From contig OZ037772.1 of assembly GCA_964035545.1 (NCBI GenBank), positions 9,931,818-9,995,817 of the forward strand: DNA of 64,000 bases, read 5' to 3'. The notes under the pieces are model-generated. The model was not told the DNA's origin. It saw only the letters and a list, made by a program, of their open reading frames with translations, and did no database searches. The position numbers and the translations under genes were made by a program. This DNA is from Bugula neritina (lineage: Eukaryota > Bryozoa > Gymnolaemata > Cheilostomatida > Bugulidae). Position 1 is the stretch's first letter. Every line of letters starts with the position of its first letter. Shown here piece by piece: positions 12,423-24,501 of this stretch.

Positions 12423-14211
12423 TTTAAAGGCGGTAAGCTTCCAGGTTATTTATTACATTTGAGCAAAAGTTTGCATGCTTTTCAACTGTTTTATCAGCAT
12501 TTTATCCAATTTCTTATACGAAAACACTACAAAAATGTAAGTAAAAGTGGTCATATTAGGTGTCTTGGACTTGCCCAGACTTGCCCGCGAGCGTGCCCTC
12601 CGTGTCCTATTCTGACGTGGGGATGGCAAAATAGCCCTATTGTAGCGTGAGTTTATATCGCGTAAAGTTATTAAGAAGCGGGTTTGTCACAGATTCTCGT
12701 TATTCGTAGTTCAAATCACATGAATGTTACTCTTCGGGCGGCTACTAATAACTAACGTTAGCTACGCAACATCAAGAAAGGTAACTAATTTGACTGTTTT
12801 CAAATGGACTATTCCATTTCGCTAGTTTGTAACTTGCTGTAAATCACAAAATAATTATTTTCCCTATTTTAATTTCAATTATCATGTCGACCACACTACC
12901 AGAAAATTACTCTTAAATATGCAGTAAATGATGATTTTCAACCGTTTTGTGATGAATTATAGGTTAGTAGTTGTCTACGTAAAACCAAGTTTTAAAATTT
13001 GTAACTGAATCAGTGAAACTGAATCACAGTATCAGTATGACTATGAGTATCACTAGTCTATCACTATGTCTATGACTCTCACTCTAAGTCTATGACTGTC
13101 GCCTATTGGTGAACTATTATTAATAATATTCAATGGTTATATTTATTAATACTATTATCAGTCATAATGATAATCATATGACAGTATCAGTTACGGAGCA
13201 GAATCAGTTTCGAAACTAATACTTATAATATTAGTTATAACTATAAGTATAAGTTATACCAATAGCTATATTTATATTAATATAAATATTTATATTCATA
13301 GTAATACTAATAACAAATGTAAAATTATTATGTTAATAGTTATACTTGTAAGTTATAATATAAAACAAACGACACAAGTATTAATTTGAACTGCTGGTCT
13401 TAAAATAAAAAGTAAAATAAATAATAATATAAATAATAAAATATAAATTATAATAATTTAATTATACTAATACTAATAGCAATACTTATACAGTAATATA
13501 ATTATAATAAATTTATAAAACTCAAACAACTTTAAATTTAAAGAACAACTTTAAATACAAACAAAGATAATATTAAATAATTATAATCATAATGATCATA
13601 ACAATAAATATAATTATGAGTCCAATAATTATCAATATATTATATAATATTTAAATTATTTTAATTTATAATTATAATCATAAATTTTATAGTTATAGTG
13701 AATAAATTCAATTTGACATAACTATAATATTATAAAGCAGTCAGCCTATCTCTAATGCTGATTGAAATTCAGATTGTTATGACTGTATCATTATTCACTA
13801 ACTCTAAGAGTAAGTGGCTACAATTATTAGTATCAATGTTGTGTTAGAGTACTATACCCATTGGAATTTTGATATATCCATTATATTTACAACTCTGCCT
13901 GTTACAGCTATTAATAAATTGAACCAAAATACCAACAGTGCCTAATCATCGCCTTATTTATAAAATAATCACAATCATAATGCTCAAGTTAATAGATTGG
14001 AAATTATTGAAAATTATGTTGATGCCAATATAAATATGACATTGTATGCATCCAAGTAGTGATGTTGTAATATATCTTGGAAGATAATTACATTATAATA
14101 AGAGTTAAATTCCTCTAAGTAACTTTTTTGCAATTATTCCTTAGAATAACTATAACTTATACTCCCAACATTTAATAGCGCATTAGTTTTAGATTGAGCT
14201 ACTAATTGTAT

Positions 14212-14412
14212 TTATTGCATGTGAAAGTTAGTTATTCTCCACCAGCTGCATGAATGTGACTGGTAAATTTTGTAACCTTTGGCAGTAATAACTTTGTAGC
14301 ATAAATTAGACACATTTTTATGAAAATACATAATTTTAATGCTATAGCTGCTAGTAATTCTAATGGGTGTAATAATATTACTTTCACCAGCATTAATTTT
14401 TACTTTGTTCAT
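14212..14412 (-). other. Unrecognised open frame in element copy 1 (66 codons)
   Basis: Minus-strand frame with an ATG, starting MNKVKINAGESNIITPIR and containing CYKVITAKGY and SHSCSW. I do not recognise it. It lies downstream on the same strand of three other exon-like frames (14508-14636, 15178-15333, 15543-15785), so it may be the last exon of one split gene carried by the element. It is repeated at 19458-19658. Confidence 0.3.
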
Positions 14413-14507
14413 GCTTCATAAAGCATTTTCTAAATTCTTTTTTGAATAAATATACATATAATGTGCTGAATAGATTACATATGTTGGGGTTCTTCCTATA
14501 CTGCAGC

Positions 14508-14636
14508 TCAGCCTACACTCCCCGCCACAAATGTTCCTAAACTACTAGCTTCATCAGGATACAGATTGATGGAGCTGTATTGATAAAAACTTCTCTTTTT
14601 AGCAGTAGAGGCATCATGAAAAAAAAGGCAAGTATT
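14508..14636 (-). other. Exon-like open frame in element copy 1
   Basis: Minus-strand open frame of 42 codons with protein-like composition: contains KKRSFYQYSSINLYPDEASS and ends LGTFVAGSVG before the stop. It has no ATG of its own, as expected for an internal exon; a pyrimidine run precedes it. Function unknown. Repeated at 19754-19882. Confidence 0.35.
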
Positions 14637-15177
14637 TTACTCAATAAGAATTCGGTTTTTTACTTCTACAAATTTGATAGCCTACACGATTCTATTTAAA
14701 TGGAAACTGGTCTGACATAATGTGTCTGCAATTTATTAGTTATAATATAGTAAATACTATGCAGGCCTATAGATCAAATGGCTCAAAAAAAATTAAATAA
14801 AACATTACACAATGCTGTATTTATTAGCAATGTAATACTTAGCAACTAATTTCACATTATTATTGTTTGCAAAGTTTCATACATCTACATATGTTTGTTC
14901 AATTCAGTGTTCTGAAGTAGAAGGTTCCAACAGCAGGGAAAAGCCTTGAACAAGATATTATGTTCTACATCTCCAACTCATTTTAACTTTGCTGGTCAGT
15001 TCATTGTGTATCTGGAGCATAGTTTTGTATTTTCAAGTAGTCCATCAGATACCTTTGTAGATAGTAAAGATTAAAATGCTTGTGCAATGATGTCCATAAT
15101 GTTGAACCGATTTATTGAAACTAAAACTGTTCTCAATTATAACAAAACTTGACAATCTTTACATAAAGAATAATGTC

Positions 15178-15333
15178 CTATAATCTATCTTCATTGTAAA
15201 CAAAATTAGAAAGTTCCACACCAGCAAATTGTTTATCATCATCTGTAGGTGGAAGACGCGTGCACTCAGTTATAAAGGCAAGCTGACAGTGGTTTTCTTT
15301 GCCTTCTATGAAGATTTGGAAAGAGCCAGAAAA
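15178..15333 (-). other. Exon-like open frame in element copy 1
   Basis: Minus-strand open frame of 51 codons containing KENHCQLAFITECTRLPPTD and ending VELSNFVYNEDRL before the stop. The residue mix looks coding, but I cannot assign a family. An acceptor-like CATAG inside it would start an exon at AAGGCAAAG. Repeated at 20424-20579. Confidence 0.4.
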
Positions 15334-15542
15334 TTAATACTCTATAACTGCAAAACCATGTTGTAGTGTCTTGTGTTATTGATTGAATCATCTAAAAGAA
15401 AAATTGTTGTATCATTATAATTTTACTGTTAATGAATTAGCAAATCTACTTATCTTGGTAAATATATTCAAGAACAAATACTATAGTGTAACTCAGTTTT
15501 GGTTGTGTATGCTCCTTAAGCAAATTTACAGCAGATATCAAA

Positions 15543-15785
15543 CTATATATTAGAGACTGATATAGGAATTAAATTTAAGCTAACCATGATGATGTAAATA
15601 GCTGTTGTATGTGACTTCGAGAACTCTGCTGGCCATGTCAGTTCAAATACACCAGGGTGATCTGTTACGAATTTCATGTCATTATTGAAATTCAGCTTTT
15701 TCAAGTGCCTCTTCACAACTCTGGCAGCATTCTGACTGCTCCTTAGCTTTCTGCGCCTGAAATTTCTTCTACTTGCACCATTCTT
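15543..15785 (-). other. Exon-like open frame in element copy 1, basic N-terminal part
   Basis: Minus-strand open frame of 80 codons: a basic start (RRNFRRRKLRSSQNAARVVK), then KLNFNNDMKFVTDHPG and VFELTWPAEFSKS. A donor-like ATG|GTTAGC follows the segment TTAIYIIM. Probably an exon upstream of 15178-15333. No family recognised; it does not look like a DDE transposase catalytic block. Repeated at 20789-21031. Confidence 0.4.
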
Positions 15786-17668
15786 CTATTGGTGGAATGT
15801 TAGCCTATAACAAACAGGTGTACCAAAGCTAAAAAAATATCTAATTCACTGCACTAGGATATTATTCAACTCATTTAAATTTAATATATAGCAGTAAAAC
15901 AATCACATAATTGTTTTTATTTTATCAGCTTTACTTTACAAAGCTGAACCATATAATTTAGTAACTTGTCACCATAATAAACTTTGTACAACATACAAAT
16001 TGAAAACCTGATGTGATTGCTTTTTTAATAGAATATACATCAAAAACATGTTACTTTGATGAGCGTGTTTATAATAAAAGTATTAAACCAGTTTGAAAAA
16101 ATTATTTTGTTATATAAGGGATCACAAAACTACATCATTTTAGACCTGTAGCTCAATGTTCCTCAAGCAACGGGCTGCTATGACTAATTAATTTTCTATC
16201 ATTGCATTTGATTGTTCTACTCATAGTGTATTGGCGAATTAAAATTAATGGTAATTTAATGTATATTTTAGCTACCTCTGTACAATCAATGTCATAGTAA
16301 TATCAATTAGGTTTTAAATTTCACTGAGTTTATAGTAAATTACTGCAACCGCTACATAACATTTGGCTAGTTCTCTAGTTCATTAAGTAACCATACGAAC
16401 TTAAATTTACAACATGACAAAACACACAAAGCAAAATTAAAATAAGCATATTATGAACCAATGTAAATGATAAGCGATAATGCTGTTATAAAACATAAAT
16501 TATCAAATTGAAATAGTTATTATTACTATTAGTATTACTATCATTATAACAACTATAACTATTATTAGTATTACTATTACTATTAGTATTAGCAAATTAG
16601 TAGTAAAAAATGAGTAGAGCTCAACATATACAATCTAGCTTACTATAAAAGTAGAAGTAGAACTTTTAAAACTATCATCTGCATCATTATCAGAACTATG
16701 AGTAATACTAGTAGTTGTACTAATAGTAATACTAATTATTAATACTAATAGTATCACTATGAGTATGAGACTTGGGCTGGCAGTGATTATCACTATCAGT
16801 ATCAGCATCGTCATAGTTAAAAGTTACAAGAATTAGAAGCCATATTCATATTCATAGTAATAGTCAATCATTGATTGAGTTAATGTCATAGTGATACTCA
16901 TACTCATAATTAATTTATACGATACTCATACTCATAGTGATAGTGATACTTCACCGTGAATTTAATAATAATTTTAATTTAATATAAATATTATTATTAT
17001 CATTGTTGCTAATATTATAATTATGTCTTACTCTTAGTCTAACAGCAGCTCTATGAAGAAGTTAAACATAACTGATAACAAAACAAATTTAAAAAATAAT
17101 ACTGCAACAATCAATATAATGTATATCAATATGCTAGCAACCTAATTTTCAGCTCACTTCATTAACTTTCCGTGCAGTATTGTGAATTGTGATGAAATAA
17201 ATTTATTAATGGTGACCTTGACATCTTCGTCCAAATGCCTTTCACGTCAAGCCCCGAACCAATTTGTAAAAATTTTGGATTTTTTACTTTTGATTATTTT
17301 TTACGAAAAGAGCTTCAAAATAAATTTTAAAAAAAGTGAGCTGTTGTCCACATGAAAAGAAATATATGAGCTAATTTTCTAAATTCAGGAAGTTACCAGA
17401 GGGTCACAATATTTTTTTAAAAAAATCTTTATTTTCACGACAAGCTCTATATATTGATATAGAAAAAAAGAAGACAACTCTTTTTTCAGATTTTTCATGT
17501 GCCACGGTCACGTCAATATCAGTGCTATTAACACATATATTTTAATTCATTTTTTCTGGTATATTGAGTTGAGATTTTTTGTATATATTTTGTGAATGCT
17601 ACTAAAAAAGTATGATCTTCTAATTAACAGTAATTGATTTTATCAAAATAACCTGGATGCTTACGATG

Positions 17669-20600
17669 TTTAAAGGCGGTAAGCTTCCAGGTTATTTATT
17701 ACATTTGAGCAAAAGTTTGCATGCTTTTCAACTGTTTTATCAGCATTTTATCCAATTTCTTATACGAAAACACTACAAAAATGTAAGTAAAAGTGGTCAT
17801 ATTAGGTGTCTTGGACTTGCCCAGACTTGCCCGCGAGCGTGCCCTCCGTGTCCTATTCTGACGTGGGGATGGCAAAATAGCCCTATTGTAGCGTGAGTTT
17901 ATATCGCGTAAAGTTATTAAGAAGCGGGTTTGTCACAGATTCTCGTTATTCGTAGTTCAAATCACATGAATGTTACTCTTCGGGCGGCTACTAATAACTA
18001 ACGTTAGCTACGCAACATCAAGAAAGGTAACTAATTTGACTGTTTTCAAATGGACTATTCCATTTCGCTAGTTTGTAACTTGCTGTAAATCACAAAATAA
18101 TTATTTTCCCTATTTTAATTTCAATTATCATGTCGACCACACTACCAGAAAATTACTCTTAAATATGCAGTAAATGATGATTTTCAACCGTTTTGTGATG
18201 AATTATAGGTTAGTAGTTGTCTACGTAAAACCAAGTTTTAAAATTTGTAACTGAATCAGTGAAACTGAATCACAGTATCAGTATGACTATGAGTATCACT
18301 AGTCTATCACTATGTCTATGACTCTCACTCTAAGTCTATGACTGTCGCCTATTGGTGAACTATTATTAATAATATTCAATGGTTATATTTATTAATACTA
18401 TTATCAGTCATAATGATAATCATATGACAGTATCAGTTACGGAGCAGAATCAGTTTCGAAACTAATACTTATAATATTAGTTATAACTATAAGTATAAGT
18501 TATACCAATAGCTATATTTATATTAATATAAATATTTATATTCATAGTAATACTAATAACAAATGTAAAATTATTATGTTAATAGTTATACTTGTAAGTT
18601 ATAATATAAAACAAACGACACAAGTATTAATTTGAACTGCTGGTCTTAAAATAAAAAGTAAAATAAATAATAATATAAATAATAAAATATAAATTATAAT
18701 AATTTAATTATACTAATACTAATAGCAATACTTATACAGTAATATAATTATAATAAATTTATAAAACTCAAACAACTTTAAATTTAAAGAACAACTTTAA
18801 ATACAAACAAAGATAATATTAAATAATTATAATCATAATGATCATAACAATAAATATAATTATGAGTCCAATAATTATCAATATATTATATAATATTTAA
18901 ATTATTTTAATTTATAATTATAATCATAAATTTTATAGTTATAGTGAATAAATTCAATTTGACATAACTATAATATTATAAAGCAGTCAGCCTATCTCTA
19001 ATGCTGATTGAAATTCAGATTGTTATGACTGTATCATTATTCACTAACTCTAAGAGTAAGTGGCTACAATTATTAGTATCAATGTTGTGTTAGAGTACTA
19101 TACCCATTGGAATTTTGATATATCCATTATATTTACAACTCTGCCTGTTACAGCTATTAATAAATTGAACCAAAATACCAACAGTGCCTAATCATCGCCT
19201 TATTTATAAAATAATCACAATCATAATGCTCAAGTTAATAGATTGGAAATTATTGAAAATTATGTTGATGCCAATATAAATATGACATTGTATGCATCCA
19301 AGTAGTGATGTTGTAATATATCTTGGAAGATAATTACATTATAATAAGAGTTAAATTCCTCTAAGTAACTTTTTTGCAATTATTCCTTAGAATAACTATA
19401 ACTTATACTCCCAACATTTAATAGCGCATTAGTTTTAGATTGAGCTACTAATTGTATTTATTGCATGTGAAAGTTAGTTATTCTCCACCAGCTGCATGAA
19501 TGTGACTGGTAAATTTTGTAACCTTTGGCAGTAATAACTTTGTAGCATAAATTAGACACATTTTTATGAAAATACATAATTTTAATGCTATAGCTGCTAG
19601 TAATTCTAATGGGTGTAATAATATTACTTTCACCAGCATTAATTTTTACTTTGTTCATGCTTCATAAAGCATTTTCTAAATTCTTTTTTGAATAAATATA
19701 CATATAATGTGCTGAATAGATTACATATGTTGGGGTTCTTCCTATACTGCAGCTCAGCCTACACTCCCCGCCACAAATGTTCCTAAACTACTAGCTTCAT
19801 CAGGATACAGATTGATGGAGCTGTATTGATAAAAACTTCTCTTTTTAGCAGTAGAGGCATCATGAAAAAAAAGGCAAGTATTTTACTCAATAAGAATTCG
19901 GTTTTTTACTTCTACAAATTTGATAGCCTACACGATTCTATTTAAATGGAAACTGGTCTGACATAATGTGTCTGCAATTTATTAGTTATAATATAGTAAA
20001 TACTATGCAGGCCTATAGATCAAATGGCTCAAAAAAAATTAAATAAAACATTACACAATGCTGTATTTATTAGCAATGTAATACTTAGCAACTAATTTCA
20101 CATTATTATTGTTTGCAAAGTTTCATACATCTACATATGTTTGTTCAATTCAGTGTTCTGAAGTAGAAGGTTCCAACAGCAGGGAAAAGCCTTGAACAAG
20201 ATATTATGTTCTACATCTCCAACTCATTTTAACTTTGCTGGTCAGTTCATTGTGTATCTGGAGCATAGTTTTGTATTTTCAAGTAGTCCATCAGATACCT
20301 TTGTAGATAGTAAAGATTAAAATGCTTGTGCAATGATGTCCATAATGTTGAACCGATTTATTGAAACTAAAACTGTTCTCAATTATAACAAAACTTGACA
20401 ATCTTTACATAAAGAATAATGTCCTATAATCTATCTTCATTGTAAACAAAATTAGAAAGTTCCACACCAGCAAATTGTTTATCATCATCTGTAGGTGGAA
20501 GACGCGTGCACTCAGTTATAAAGGCAAGCTGACAGTGGTTTTCTTTGCCTTCTATGAAGATTTGGAAAGAGCCAGAAAATTAATACTCTATAACTGCAAA

Positions 20601-22920
20601 ACCATGTTGTAGTGTCTTGTGTTATTGATTGAATCATCTAAAAGAAAAATTGTTGTATCATTATAATTTTACTGTTAATGAATTAGCAAATCTACTTATC
20701 TTGGTAAATATATTCAAGAACAAATACTATAGTGTAACTCAGTTTTGGTTGTGTATGCTCCTTAAGCAAATTTACAGCAGATATCAAACTATATATTAGA
20801 GACTGATATAGGAATTAAATTTAAGCTAACCATGATGATGTAAATAGCTGTTGTATGTGACTTCGAGAACTCTGCTGGCCATGTCAGTTCAAATACACCA
20901 GGGTGATCTGTTACGAATTTCATGTCATTATTGAAATTCAGCTTTTTCAAGTGCCTCTTCACAACTCTGGCAGCATTCTGACTGCTCCTTAGCTTTCTGC
21001 GCCTGAAATTTCTTCTACTTGCACCATTCTTCTATTGGTGGAATGTTAGCCTATAACAAACAGGTGTACCAAAGCTAAAAAAATATCTAATTCACTGCAC
21101 TAGGATATTATTCAACTCATTTAAATTTAATATATAGCAGTAAAACAATCACATAATTGTTTTTATTTTATCAGCTTTACTTTACAAAGCTGAACCATAT
21201 AATTTAGTAACTTGTCACCATAATAAACTTTGTACAACATACAAATTGAAAACCTGATGTGATTGCTTTTTTAATAGAATATACATCAAAAACATGTTAC
21301 TTTGATGAGCGTGTTTATAATAAAAGTATTAAACCAGTTTGAAAAAATTATTTTGTTATATAAGGGATCACAAAACTACATCATTTTAGACCTGTAGCTC
21401 AATGTTCCTCAAGCAACGGGCTGCTATGACTAATTAATTTTCTATCATTGCATTTGATTGTTCTACTCATAGTGTATTGGCGAATTAAAATTAATGGTAA
21501 TTTAATGTATATTTTAGCTACCTCTGTACAATCAATGTCATAGTAATATCAATTAGGTTTTAAATTTCACTGAGTTTATAGTAAATTACTGCAACCGCTA
21601 CATAACATTTGGCTAGTTCTCTAGTTCATTAAGTAACCATACGAACTTAAATTTACAACATGACAAAACACACAAAGCAAAATTAAAATAAGCATATTAT
21701 GAACCAATGTAAATGATAAGCGATAATGCTGTTATAAAACATAAATTATCAAATTGAAATAGTTATTATTACTATTAGTATTACTATCATTATAACAACT
21801 ATAACTATTATTAGTATTACTATTACTATTAGTATTAGCAAATTAGTAGTAAAAAATGAGTAGAGCTCAACATATACAATCTAGCTTACTATAAAAGTAG
21901 AAGTAGAACTTTTAAAACTATCATCTGCATCATTATCAGAACTATGAGTAATACTAGTAGTTGTACTAATAGTAATACTAATTATTAATACTAATAGTAT
22001 CACTATGAGTATGAGACTTGGGCTGGCAGTGATTATCACTATCAGTATCAGCATCGTCATAGTTAAAAGTTACAAGAATTAGAAGCCATATTCATATTCA
22101 TAGTAATAGTCAATCATTGATTGAGTTAATGTCATAGTGATACTCATACTCATAATTAATTTATACGATACTCATACTCATAGTGATAGTGATACTTCAC
22201 CGTGAATTTAATAATAATTTTAATTTAATATAAATATTATTATTATCATTGTTGCTAATATTATAATTATGTCTTACTCTTAGTCTAACAGCAGCTCTAT
22301 GAAGAAGTTAAACATAACTGATAACAAAACAAATTTAAAAAATAATACTGCAACAATCAATATAATGTATATCAATATGCTAGCAACCTAATTTTCAGCT
22401 CACTTCATTAACTTTCCGTGCAGTATTGTGAATTGTGATGAAATAAATTTATTAATGGTGACCTTGACATCTTCGTCCAAATGCCTTTCACGTCAAGCCC
22501 CGAACCAATTTGTAAAAATTTTGGATTTTTTACTTTTGATTATTTTTTACGAAAAGAGCTTCAAAATAAATTTTAAAAAAAGTGAGCTGTTGTCCACATG
22601 AAAAGAAATATATGAGCTAATTTTCTAAATTCAGGAAGTTACCAGAGGGTCACAATATTTTTTTAAAAAAATCTTTATTTTCACGACAAGCTCTATATAT
22701 TGATATAGAAAAAAAGAAGACAACTCTTTTTTCAGATTTTTCATGTGCCACGGTCACGTCAATATCAGTGCTATTAACACATATATTTTAATTCATTTTT
22801 TCTGGTATATTGAGTTGAGATTTTTTGTATATATTTTGTGAATGCTACTAAAAAAGTATGATCTTCTAATTAACAGTAATTGATTTTATCAAAATAACCT
22901 GGATGCTTACGATGTTTAAA
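17669..22920. mobile_element. Candidate TTAA-class DNA transposon, copy 2 (direct tandem)
   Basis: The same 5246-bp unit again, sharing the central TTTAAA (17669-17674) with copy 1 and ending at TTTAAA 22915-22920. Every stretch I compared between the copies is identical at a constant offset of 5246, including the minus-strand open frames at 19458-19658, 19754-19882, 20424-20579 and 20789-21031. Identity this high means either a very recent tandem event or an assembly duplication. Confidence 0.65.
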
Positions 22921-24501
22921 CTAAATTTTCGTCCTTGGCACTGGTCGAGATTATAGAACAAAAACTTGTGATATTGCGGGCGACGCTATTTATGAGCAAC
23001 TGAAGAGAACTCTTCCGATGTTAGAAACGACGTGAATTGGTCGGAATTACCAGAAATGATGTGTTATTGCGCATTAAATTTTTATGTTCCTGATGTCGTC
23101 AAATAAGTACCCTCCTGCGACTAAAACATTTGCAATTGTTCATTATTATCATGCAGTACTAGTTATGTTAAAACATTATTTGTCATTTTGATTTTGTGTG
23201 ATTGTAATTGACTATTGGAATACGATACTAATTAATTCGTAGTTGTACTTGTACAACTATCTGTAGTTGTAATCAGTACTCGTCTGTAATGATTAACTTT
23301 GAGGAGTAATGACTAATGTCAATGATTATTCATTAAGTCTAATGAGTTAATCAGTTTCACTTTACTTTTACTTTTAGTTTTAGTCTTTGAGTTTACGCTT
23401 AAGTTTCACAAATTATTTTATGATAATAATATCAATTTCAAAATGCTTCTTTTAGTCTAGCTGTATCCACTTGAACTTCAATTGAAACTTTAGGCCTAGT
23501 TTAAAATCTAAAAGTTATTCTCATTCTCAGAATGATTCTGTAATCGTGTGACTTTCAACTTCGGCCCTATCAAGATGATCATGAATCATCATGATAATCA
23601 TGATGATCATGATCATGATAATCATGATGAAGCTGAAAATAGCATTAAAAGTATGATGCCCATTAGGCAATAATGATGTTATCATTATGCTATAAATTCA
23701 CAGTGATGTGTAACATTTATATTTGAATTCAGCTTTCAACTGCCACTACTATTTTACCGATTGAGAATAAAAATATGATAGTTATATAGTTTAGGTTATG
23801 CTGTAATTTAGTATTATCAAATTATGTTATTTTCAATCTAATATAGGTTAACTAACTGATTGTTGTTGACCGTTAATTTTCAGGCTCATATCTTCAATCA
23901 GCTTGAGTATCTGTAGTAACTAAAATAGTAATAAATATCAAATGACACTGACACTGATACTCATAGTTAGTTGCATAAGTGACAACGTTTTCATAATGCT
24001 TGTACTTGTAGGTATAAGCTTTGAAATACTAGTAGATGTAGGAAGTAGAGGCTTCAAAGGTACTCTGAAGTCCAAGTTTGATGATAATTTCATGGTGTTG
24101 GTGTTATTTTTGCTAATATTTAAAACAATTAAAATATACGTGTTTCAGATTATATACTCTTGAGTGACTGAAATAGGTAATCAGCTATTGTAGTTGATGT
24201 CATTTTGCTTCATCATTATTGTTTTAGTTATTGGAATAAACAAGCTTCTCATTCCCTTTTTGTAATGCTAATAGAGTTCTGGAGTTATGCGATTCTATAA
24301 AATTGTATATATGAAGTTTTATTATCGTCTCTAAAGCTGTGTGCATACCAAGACACATTGTTTTCACATACCTAACAACCGACTAATCCTTATATCGATA
24401 CTATGACCAATGTGAATTAATAATTTTAATATTTGCTTTAATGTAGATGCGGAACTTACAACTATACTGCTAGCACACCGTCATTGAGTGAAGCACTTAC
24501 A
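22921..24501. other. Intergenic DNA upstream of kinase gene 1
   Basis: Holds a palindromic TGATCATGA cluster at about 23571-23632. From about 24000 it is alignable by eye with the 5' flank of kinase gene 4 near 52310-53050, so this flank is part of the segmental duplication. The short open frame at 23942-24163 is not conserved there and I do not call it. Confidence 0.55.
23571..23632. repeat. Cluster of ATGATCATGAT palindromes
   Basis: Successive units such as GATGATCATGA, ATCATGATAATCATGATGA and TGATCATGATAATCATGATG make a self-complementary run of about 60 bp. It can fold or act as clustered short sites; no function can be assigned. Confidence 0.7.

Larger units (their letters stand above)
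12423..17674. mobile_element. Candidate TTAA-class DNA transposon, copy 1
   Basis: A 5246-bp unit bounded by TTTAAA at 12423-12428 and 17669-17674. Inside, a 19-bp inverted repeat GTAAGCTTCCAGGTTATTT (12433-12451) pairs, with one mismatch, with the complement of 17646-17664. Both arms lie exactly 4 bp inside the TTTAAA, which argues for true terminal inverted repeats with a TTAA-type target duplication as in piggyBac, Kolobok or Sola3-like elements. No long transposase frame is seen, so it is non-autonomous or its coding exons are short. Subterminal regions hold low-complexity sequence of the ACTATGAGTATCACT type, and there is a GC-richer patch at 12560-12760. Minus-strand exon-like open frames are listed separately. 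Confidence 0.65.

Noticed and set aside
12459-12650. Small plus-strand frame at the left end of the TIR element (also 17657-17896)
   Set aside because: It is short and starts at different ATGs in the two copies only because the first crosses the element border; it has no splice or family support.
12423-22920. Polinton or LTR element
   Set aside because: There are no long direct terminal repeats within a unit, no polymerase, integrase or reverse-transcriptase motifs, and the size is too small for a Polinton.
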